Shown piece by piece: positions 1 to 5,445 of a stretch of 5,445 nucleotides of DNA. How positions within the stretch are numbered: the first letter of the stretch is position 1; each line of letters begins with the position of its first letter. Source of the stretch: an uncultured Sphingobium sp. (lineage in GTDB: Bacteria; Pseudomonadota; Alphaproteobacteria; Sphingomonadales; Sphingomonadaceae); contig CAMPHJ010000091.1 of assembly GCA_946885845.1 (NCBI GenBank), positions 1-5,445 on the forward strand, given 5' to 3'. Made by a program: the position numbers and the translations under genes. The notes beneath the pieces were generated by a model, which had not been told where the DNA came from, ran no database searches, and saw nothing but the letters and a program-made list of their open reading frames with translations.

Positions 1-2417
1 CCTTCGGTGGCGACGCGTTAGCCCAGGTACAGCCACCTGCTGCTTCGACGGATGTGAATGGTGCTGCGACTGCTGTCGGAGGCACAGGTCTTTCGGAGAT
101 TGTTGTCACGGCACGCCGCCGGGCTGAGCGACTGCAGCAGGTCCCGATTTCTGCCAGTGCATTCGATGCTAATTCGCTCGCTCAACGGAATATTTCGAAC
201 ACGCAGGACCTGCTCGGACAAGTTCCGTCGCTCGTCGTGGGTGGGTCGGGGCAGCAGCGCAGCACCGAAAATATCACGATCCGCGGGCAAGGTGCGACCT
301 TCAATGCCGCGCCGGGCGTGGTGCTGTATTCGGCCGAAGTTCCGCTTATCGCCGACCAGCGCAACAATGCGCAAAATGGCGGCGGCCTCAACTATTATGA
401 TCTCGCCAGCTTGCAGGTTCTGCGTGGGCCACAAGGCACGCTGTTTGGTCGTAATACGACCGGCGGCGCCGTCCTTTTCGAACCTCAGCGTCCGACTGAT
501 CGGTTCGAGGGCTACGGCCAGATCCAGTACGGCAATTATGACTCTATTGAAGTGCGCGGCGCGCTCAACGTGCCGATCGTGGAAGACACGCTGCTGCTGC
601 GCGTCGCTGGCATGTATCAGAAGCGCGATGGCTTCACGCACGAGATCACCACGGACACCGATCTCGACAATCGCAACCGCTATTCCTTCCGCGCAGGCCT
701 GACCTGGCGTCCGGCGCCCGGGATCGAAAATTACCTGCTCGCAACCGTCGGTCGCGTGCAGGAACATGGCACCGGGACAGTGCTCAACGCGGTTCCAGCG
801 GGGGCCAATCCGCAAAATGGCGTGCCCTACAGCGATTATCTGGAGGCGCAGATCGACCGCGGTATCCGATCCGTCGCGCTCAGCCCGCTGCTCTTTAGCG
901 AGCGGACGCGTTATTTCTCCATAACGGACATCCTCTCGGCGGAACTTACGGACAACCTGACGTTCCGCAACATCGCCAATTATCAGCGTCTGAAGAACAG
1001 TGCTCCGTTTGACGGCGATGGGATTCCTGATGATCACCGCCCGCCATTGTCCACGGACGGTGGAGGCTCGATTGGCGCCCAAGAGATTGATCCGGGCGGC
1101 CTTCCCAATTACAATTACTACACCGATGTCCGGCAGTACTCGTTCGAGCCTCAGCTTCAGGGCAAGGTTGGTGGAGACGCGCTCAACTTCACCGTGGGCG
1201 CCTACTATGAAAGTGTTAAGCCGCTAGGACAACAGCTGGTTTCGGCAACCAATCAGACCCGCAGAGGCCAGAGATCAACCAGCCAGGCGCTGTATGCGCA
1301 GGGGACGCTGTCTTTCGGCAGCTTTTCGAACAGCCTTGATGGGCTGCGGCTGACCGCTGGCTATCGCTATACATGGGACAGCCTGACGGCATTCTCCAAC
1401 TTCGGATTGCCCGGTGCACCAGTCACCTCGGAGCGCGCCAAGTTCAAGGCGCCGAACTGGACGGTCGGCCTTGACTATGATGCCATGCAAAATGTGCTAC
1501 TCTACGCCAAGATCAGTCGCGGCTATAAATCGGGAGGGATCGGCACTGCCACCCCAGCACCAGAACTGCGATCCTTTCGGCCTGAATTTGTCACCTCCTA
1601 TGAAGGCGGCATAAAGGCAGATTGGCATCTGGGCGGTGTGCCAATCCGAACCAATCTAAGTTATTACTATACGGACTATAAAGATCTGCAGAGGACCGGC
1701 GGAACCGCCTACATATTCAATGGTCAACCGGTCTTCGGCGCGCAAACCAGCAATGCTGGACGAGCGCACATCCAAGGCGTGGAGTTTGAAGGCGAGATAC
1801 GACCCGCCAACTGGCTCACGCTATCGGGGACCTATTCCCACACTGCTGCCAAATATGATGAATATACTGCGCCCTCCCTGTTCCCCGCAGGCATTCCTGC
1901 TTTTGGCCTCCCGCCCGGCTTCGACTGCGGCTCAGGCGTTCCGTTCAACGGCGCAACGGGTCAATGTATCCTGACCGGGATGCCGTTCCAAAATACGGCG
2001 AAGCACCAGTTCAGCCTCACCGGTCGCATCGATTTGCCAGTCGATGAATCGCTCGGAAAGATCGCCGTCTCCGCTACATATGCCTATATCAGCGCTCAAT
2101 ATCAGTCGGCATCCAAGGCACCTGTCGATGAGCCGTTCGCCTATAACGGCGGTAACTGTCCCCGCCTGCAGTCGGGACCCAATGCCGGTGCCGTTCAGTG
2201 CGGCCCAGGCGATGGCTATGGCTTGCTGAGCGCCAAAATACAGTGGCAAAATGTTGCAGGGTCGAATTTCGACCTCAGCGCATTCGCGACCAATCTGACG
2301 AACGAAGACTATATCATTAGCAGCAATGGGACCTCATACCAGAGCGGATTCAACTCCTACATTTATGGTGAGCCCAGAATGTACGGGATTTCGGTTCGAT
2401 ATCATTTCGGACACTGA
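1..2417 (+). CDS. TonB-dependent outer-membrane receptor, 5' partial
   Basis: Outer-membrane beta-barrel transporter that takes up a scarce substrate (siderophore, haem, vitamin or saccharide) using energy from TonB-ExbBD. The frame (first full codon at position 3) is open to the window edge. A GTG at 54 is a possible start but would remove the signal peptide, and the upstream residues end in ALA-Q, which looks like a signal peptidase I site, so the true start lies outside the window. Numbering from that GTG: TonB box EIVVTA at 15-20, plug domain about 24-145 with the family motif RGPQGTLFGRNTTGGAV at 124-140, then a barrel of about 640 residues ending in RMYGISVRYHFGH. Only about 24 residues separate the likely cleavage site from the TonB box, so there is no N-terminal signalling domain of FecA type. 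Four cysteines (625, 638, 702, 716) lie in two late regions that are probably surface loops. The family call is firm; the substrate is unknown. A hairpin follows the stop codon. Confidence 0.95.
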   Translation, partial: FGGDALAQVQPPAASTDVNGAATAVGGTGLSEIVVTARRRAERLQQVPISASAFDANSLAQRNISNTQDLLGQVPSLVVGGSGQQRSTENITIRGQGATFNAAPGVVLYSAEVPLIADQRNNAQNGGGLNYYDLASLQVLRGPQGTLFGRNTTGGAVLFEPQRPTDRFEGYGQIQYGNYDSIEVRGALNVPIVEDTLLLRVAGMYQKRDGFTHEITTDTDLDNRNRYSFRAGLTWRPAPGIENYLLATVGRVQEHGTGTVLNAVPAGANPQNGVPYSDYLEAQIDRGIRSVALSPLLFSERTRYFSITDILSAELTDNLTFRNIANYQRLKNSAPFDGDGIPDDHRPPLSTDGGGSIGAQEIDPGGLPNYNYYTDVRQYSFEPQLQGKVGGDALNFTVGAYYESVKPLGQQLVSATNQTRRGQRSTSQALYAQGTLSFGSFSNSLDGLRLTAGYRYTWDSLTAFSNFGLPGAPVTSERAKFKAPNWTVGLDYDAMQNVLLYAKISRGYKSGGIGTATPAPELRSFRPEFVTSYEGGIKADWHLGGVPIRTNLSYYYTDYKDLQRTGGTAYIFNGQPVFGAQTSNAGRAHIQGVEFEGEIRPANWLTLSGTYSHTAAKYDEYTAPSLFPAGIPAFGLPPGFDCGSGVPFNGATGQCILTGMPFQNTAKHQFSLTGRIDLPVDESLGKIAVSATYAYISAQYQSASKAPVDEPFAYNGGNCPRLQSGPNAGAVQCGPGDGYGLLSAKIQWQNVAGSNFDLSAFATNLTNEDYIISSNGTSYQSGFNSYIYGEPRMYGISVRYHFGH

Positions 2418-2424
2418 TTGATCA

Positions 2425-2461
2425 TGCGCCATCGCCTTATCAAAGGGCGATGGCGCAATTT
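2425..2461 (+). terminator. Probable terminator after the TonB-dependent receptor
   Basis: A perfect 12-bp stem (2425-2436 TGCGCCATCGCC with 2446-2457 GGCGATGGCGCA) closes a 9-nt loop. It begins 7 nt after the receptor stop codon. The T-run after it is short (ATTT), so it may act as a weak intrinsic terminator or mainly as a stabilising 3' hairpin. On the minus strand no T-run follows, so it is less likely to stop transcription from the opposing operon. Confidence 0.7.
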
Positions 2462-2526
2462 CGGAGCCAGAGAAACACCTCTCGCTTCCAAGCGGATACA
2501 GGCGTGCACGGGGCATGACTGTGCCC

Positions 2527-2560
2527 AAAAACTGGCCTCCATCCGAATTTTGGGGGAGGC
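2527..2560 (-). terminator. Probable terminator of the catalase-ankyrin operon
   Basis: Read on the minus strand, a 6-bp GC-rich stem (GCCTCC at 2560-2555 with GGAGGC at 2540-2535) around a 14-nt loop is followed three bases later by TTTTT (2531-2527). It lies about 40 bp downstream of the ankyrin gene stop codon. This is the expected form and place for a rho-independent terminator, but the stem is short and the loop large, so it is only moderately convincing. Confidence 0.5.
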
Positions 2561-2597
2561 GATCTACCTCACTTCAGAAAATTGAGAACTGGGACCT

Positions 2598-3155
2598 TCA
2601 ATCGGGCTGCTCAATTTCACGGACGCCGCCGAGATGAGCGATCATCTTCGTGTTTCCCTGGTCCTGGGCTACAGAAAGGGCACTGTTGCCGACCGCGTCG
2701 ATCATGTCCTTGTTGGCGCCCGATAAGAGAAGGCGGTCTACGATGGTCTGATGACCGAAGAGCGAAGCCATCATCAACGCCGTCTGTCCGGCGTTGTTTG
2801 TCGCGTTCGGATCGGCGCCCCGATTAAGCAGCAGGTCGGCGATCGCCTCATAGCCCTTGAAGGCAGTTCCCATCAGCGCGGTGTTCCCGCGAGTCCCGTC
2901 GGACTGGTCGATGGGCGCCCCATTGTCGAGAAACAAGGCCGTCGCGTCGCGGTGCCCATTGTAGCTCGCAAGGATGAGTGGAGTGTAGCCTCTGGAATCG
3001 CGCGCCGCAATGTCAGCGCCCGCCAGCAGCAGGGCCGGGATAACATCGATCCGGCCAAGTCGCGCCGCATCGAAGAGCAGCTCCTGGATCCGGTGGGGCG
3101 GCGGCAGGGGCGGCAGCGCTTGGCTCGCTGCCGCCGTCTGGACGTCATTTTGCAT
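2598..3155 (-). CDS. Ankyrin-repeat protein, likely catalase accessory factor
   Basis: Small protein of 185 residues, almost wholly ankyrin repeats, which are protein-binding helical hairpins. After a Pro-rich N-terminus (PPLPPP at 15-20), repeats fall at about 22-54, 56-87, 90-121 and 123-154, with a degenerate capping repeat at about 156-176. Typical signatures are visible: [39 protein letters not shown], and GAD/GAN turns. No signal peptide or membrane segment is seen, so it is probably cytoplasmic. I chose the ATG at 3155, 9 nt after GAAGG; a TTG one codon upstream (3158) is possible. The start overlaps the end of the catalase gene by 11 bp, which implies translational coupling. Known parallels are P. 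aeruginosa AnkB (periplasmic, needed for full KatB activity) and C. jejuni Cj1386 (haem delivery to KatA). A helper role for the neighbouring catalase is inferred from these and from the overlap. The repeats alone give no specific function. Confidence 0.92.
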   Translation of the reverse strand: MQNDVQTAAASQALPPLPPPHRIQELLFDAARLGRIDVIPALLLAGADIAARDSRGYTPLILASYNGHRDATALFLDNGAPIDQSDGTRGNTALMGTAFKGYEAIADLLLNRGADPNATNNAGQTALMMASLFGHQTIVDRLLLSGANKDMIDAVGNSALSVAQDQGNTKMIAHLGGVREIEQPD

Positions 3156-5352
3156 CAAGATCGACCTTCAATTCGCGCGGCCAATGGCGAAGCACGCCAA
3201 GCTGATCGACGAATGCCGCAGCGTCCTTGGCGCTGGTGAGCGGAATACAGGCTTCATCAAGATCGTCGGCAATGCCGCTCTTGATGAAGATGGGCTGTGC
3301 GGCGGCGGTCAGCGCTATGAACTTGCAGTGGCCAAATGCATCGCGCACGAAGTCCTGTGTCGCGGCATCGGTGGCGAGGAGGGCGGCCTCTTCTTCCGAG
3401 ATCACCAGCGCCACGGCGTCGAACAGGACAGATGGTCCGCCGTCCACCTTCTGCTTTGCAGCGACCTTCGTCCCGTCCGACAGGGTGACGCCGCCGATCT
3501 TGGGTGCGATGACCTCATAGATCGCTTCGATTTTATCGATCGCCTTGACCAGCGCGGCAAACAGGGCCGCGTCGGCGCCATCACTCAGGAAAATGCCAAG
3601 CTTGCGGCCCCGGAATGACGCGGGTCCATTCTTGACGATCGAAAGCGCGTCCGAAGGCGGAAGATCAGTCCTGGTCGCTACTGCTGCTTGGGCGGGGGCG
3701 GGAAGCTGGGGCAAGCCCAAGCCCTCCGCAACAGTGGCGGCTAAATTCTCGTCTATATTGCGCAGGTGTGAAACCATGCGCGAGCGAATGTCCGGACGTT
3801 CGACCTTGCTGAGTTCGAAGACCAGCGCATCTGCGACATGCTTCTGCTCGATAGGCAACTGGCTTATGTAGAACTGCCGCGCTTGGCTGTAATGATCGGC
3901 GAAGCTTTCCGGGCGGATGCGCAGCTTGGCGCCATCGGCCTCGTCGGCGTAGCTGCGGAAGCCTCGAACCGGATCCTCCCGGGGTCCGCCCAAGGTCACA
4001 CCCCAACTGTTGGGCTCGTAGTTCACCCGGCCTTTGGGGTTGGTCATCGCCATCTGACCATCCTGCTGGAAGTTGGCGACCGGAATCTTGGGCGCATTGA
4101 TCGGTATATGCGTAAAGTTCGGGCTTCCTAGCCGCTTGAGCTGGGTGTCCAGGTAAGAAAAGTTGCGGCCCGCCAGCAGTGGGTCGTTGGTGAAATCGAT
4201 GCCCGGCACAACATTCTGGGTGCAGAAAGCGACCTGCTCGGTCTCGGCGAAGAAATTGTCGACGACGCGGTCGAGCACCAGTCGCCCTATGGGTCGGACC
4301 GGCAATATTTCTTCTGGAATGATCTTGGTCGCGTCGAGAACGTCGAAATCGAACTTGTCTGCAAATGCCTGGTCGAACAGTTGTACGCCGAGTTCCCATT
4401 CAGGGAAGTCACCGCCATTGATTGCGTCCCACAGGTCGCGGCGGTGAAAGTCAGGGTCAGCCCCATTGATCTTGACCGCCTCGTTCCAGAGGACGGACTG
4501 CAGCCCCTGCTTGGGCTTCCAGTGGAACTTGACGAAGGTCGACTGACCTTCCGTGTTCACCAGGCGAAAGCTGTGCACCCCAAAGCCTTCCATCGTCCGG
4601 AAGGATCGGGGGATGGCCCGATCGGACATGATCCACATGACCATGTGCATCGATTCCGGCGTCAGGCTGATGAAGTCCCAGAAATTGTCGTGCGCGGTCT
4701 GCGCCTGGGGAAACATGCGATCGGGTTCAGGCTTCGCCGCATGGACGAGGTCCGGAAATTTGATCGCATCTTGGATAAAGAAGACGGGGATATTGTTGCC
4801 GACAAGATCCCAGTTGCCTTCCTTGGTATAAAATTTCGTCGCAAAGCCCCGTACATCGCGGGCGAGGTCGAACGAACCCTTTGAACCTGCGACCGTCGAG
4901 AAGCGAACGAACACCGGCGTCCGCTCGCCGACCCGCTGGAAGATGTCGGCGCGGCTGATATCGGCCAGGCTCTCGGTCAGCTCGAAGAAGCCGTGGGCGC
5001 CGTAGCCGCGCGCATGCACGACACGCTCTGGAATGCGTTCATGGTCGAAATGGAAAATTTTTTCCCGGAAGTGGAAGTCTTCCAGAAGCGTCGGCCCGCG
5101 CGCGCCCTGCTTCAGGCTGTTCTGATCGTCCGCCACAGGCACGCCCTGCTGCGTGGTGAGTACGGGTGCGCCATTGGTAGCAGTCTGGTGCGTTTCGCCG
5201 CCTTGCCCCTGCACCTCGGCGTAGCTCGGCGAAATCTCCACATCTTCGGGTAGCGGGGAGGCCTGCCGCGAGGATTCACCTGACAGAGGCTTGTCGGGGG
5301 AAAGATCGGTCGGCGTCTTCGACGGCTTCCTGGTGATGGGCTTTTTGGCCAC
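3145..5352 (-). CDS. katE: Large-subunit (clade 2, HPII/KatE-type) haem catalase
   Basis: Converts hydrogen peroxide to water and oxygen in the cytoplasm. It has 735 residues, close to E. coli HPII (753). The first ~80 residues are hydrophilic and probably disordered, as in HPII. The catalase core runs from about 85 to 545. Active-site residues are present: His113 (VVHARG), Ser152, Val154, Asn186 (DLVGNN), Phe191 and the haem ligand Tyr400 with Arg396 ([10 protein letters not shown]), each 15 positions below its HPII counterpart. A C-terminal flavodoxin/DJ-1-like domain (about 578-735, starting [12 protein letters not shown]) marks it as a large-subunit enzyme. Cys377 stands where HPII has His392, the residue bonded to the haem tyrosine. 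The GTG start at 5352 is well fixed: GAGGGAG lies 8 nt upstream, and an in-frame TAA at 5373-5371 leaves no other upstream start. It is the first gene of a two-gene operon with the overlapping ankyrin gene. Family identity is certain; the symbol katE is by homology. Confidence 0.97.
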   Translation of the reverse strand: MAKKPITRKPSKTPTDLSPDKPLSGESSRQASPLPEDVEISPSYAEVQGQGGETHQTATNGAPVLTTQQGVPVADDQNSLKQGARGPTLLEDFHFREKIFHFDHERIPERVVHARGYGAHGFFELTESLADISRADIFQRVGERTPVFVRFSTVAGSKGSFDLARDVRGFATKFYTKEGNWDLVGNNIPVFFIQDAIKFPDLVHAAKPEPDRMFPQAQTAHDNFWDFISLTPESMHMVMWIMSDRAIPRSFRTMEGFGVHSFRLVNTEGQSTFVKFHWKPKQGLQSVLWNEAVKINGADPDFHRRDLWDAINGGDFPEWELGVQLFDQAFADKFDFDVLDATKIIPEEILPVRPIGRLVLDRVVDNFFAETEQVAFCTQNVVPGIDFTNDPLLAGRNFSYLDTQLKRLGSPNFTHIPINAPKIPVANFQQDGQMAMTNPKGRVNYEPNSWGVTLGGPREDPVRGFRSYADEADGAKLRIRPESFADHYSQARQFYISQLPIEQKHVADALVFELSKVERPDIRSRMVSHLRNIDENLAATVAEGLGLPQLPAPAQAAVATRTDLPPSDALSIVKNGPASFRGRKLGIFLSDGADAALFAALVKAIDKIEAIYEVIAPKIGGVTLSDGTKVAAKQKVDGGPSVLFDAVALVISEEEAALLATDAATQDFVRDAFGHCKFIALTAAAQPIFIKSGIADDLDEACIPLTSAKDAAAFVDQLGVLRHWPRELKVDLDAK
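3165..3169 (-). promoter_or_regulatory. Ribosome binding site of the ankyrin gene, inside the catalase CDS
   Basis: On the minus strand GAAGG lies 9 nt before the ATG at 3155 and 6 nt before the alternative TTG at 3158. It sits within the last codons of the catalase, so ribosomes finishing the catalase could reinitiate on the ankyrin gene. The site supports a start in this place but does not separate the two candidate codons; ATG is preferred as the stronger start. Confidence 0.6.
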
Positions 5353-5360
5353 GGCAGATG

Positions 5361-5367
5361 CTCCCTC
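5361..5367 (-). promoter_or_regulatory. Ribosome binding site of the catalase gene
   Basis: On the minus strand GAGGGAG is separated by 8 nt from the GTG codon at 5352. It is a strong purine-rich match to the anti-Shine-Dalgarno sequence. With the in-frame TAA just upstream (5373-5371), it settles the GTG start. Confidence 0.8.
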
Positions 5368-5399
5368 GCGTTATGGCGGCAGGAGCAGCTCCGTCGATC

Positions 5400-5427
5400 A
5401 CCGGAGATGCACTCGGCCGCTTCCGGT
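5400..5427. repeat. Inverted repeat ACCGGA-N16-TCCGGT upstream of the catalase gene
   Basis: Perfect 6-bp arms at 5400-5405 and 5422-5427, separated by 16 bases, lie 48-75 bp before the catalase start codon, where a promoter, operator or leader hairpin could be. I recognise no regulator consensus. In GC-rich DNA a repeat of this size can arise by chance, so a function is not claimed. Confidence 0.3.
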
Positions 5428-5432
5428 CAGAG

Positions 5433-5444
5433 AACTTCCAAGTT
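5433..5444. repeat. Short palindrome AACTTCCAAGTT upstream of the catalase gene
   Basis: Two 5-bp arms (AACTT and AAGTT) flank CC at the right window edge, about 80-92 bp before the catalase start. It is more AT-rich than its surroundings and could be half of a regulator site, but the window ends here and I can match it to no known operator. Confidence 0.25.
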
Positions 5445-5445
5445 G

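Noticed and set aside
18..1082. A 354-codon open frame on the minus strand opposite the receptor
   Set aside because: It is fully antisense to a well-supported receptor gene, gives an Arg/Ala-rich sequence with no recognisable domain, and is the usual shadow produced by GC-rich codon bias.
2334..2528. A 64-codon minus-strand frame crossing the convergent intergenic region
   Set aside because: It overlaps the receptor end and the terminator hairpin, has no convincing ribosome binding site and no recognisable motif.
3010..3618. A 202-codon plus-strand frame opposite the catalase C-terminus and ankyrin start
   Set aside because: It lies antisense to two recognisable proteins, spans their junction, and shows no family resemblance.
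3145..5352. Bifunctional catalase-peroxidase (KatG) as an alternative identity
   Set aside because: The VVHARG, GNN and FSYxDTQ motifs and the flavodoxin-like C-terminal domain belong to monofunctional large-subunit catalases; KatG has an unrelated fold.
5353..5445. A sigma-70 or EcfG-type promoter for the catalase operon
   Set aside because: TTGGAA occurs near the edge on the minus strand, but no acceptable -10 box follows at 16-18 bp, and no GGAAC/CGTT pair is present; a promoter cannot be assigned.

Overview
The window looks like a chromosomal segment from an alphaproteobacterium, most likely a sphingomonad (Sphingomonas, Sphingobium, Novosphingobium or relatives). This rests on moderately high GC, on a TonB-dependent receptor with a typical sphingomonad TonB box (EIVVTARRR) and plug motif (VLRGPQGTLFGRNTTGG), and on GTG start use. 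The genus is inference; no rRNA or marker gene is present.

Layout: (1) Positions 1-2417 (+) hold nearly all of a TonB-dependent outer-membrane receptor. Its 5' end is cut by the window edge, and only the last residues of the probable signal peptide are visible. (2) Positions 2418-2597 are a short convergent intergenic region without a gene. It holds a strong hairpin just after the receptor and a second hairpin with a T-run on the minus strand, which probably ends the opposing operon. (3) Positions 2598-3155 (-) encode a small ankyrin-repeat protein. (4) Positions 3145-5352 (-) encode a large-subunit (clade 2, KatE/HPII-type) catalase. Its stop codon overlaps the ankyrin start by 11 bp. (5) Positions 5353-5445 are the catalase leader, with a good ribosome binding site and two small inverted repeats of unknown meaning.

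Function: the catalase and ankyrin protein form a two-gene minus-strand operon, almost certainly translationally coupled, for hydrogen peroxide defence. Ankyrin proteins next to catalases are known elsewhere (AnkB with KatB in Pseudomonas aeruginosa, Cj1386 with KatA in Campylobacter jejuni) and are needed there for full catalase activity or haem loading. A similar accessory role is inferred here. The receptor is transcribed convergently and need not be related; its substrate cannot be read from sequence.

I found no mobile element, CRISPR array, RNA gene or clearly new system. The most notable details are a Cys in the catalase where E. coli HPII has the His that is cross-linked to the haem tyrosine, and the pairing of an HPII-type catalase with a cytoplasmic-looking ankyrin protein.
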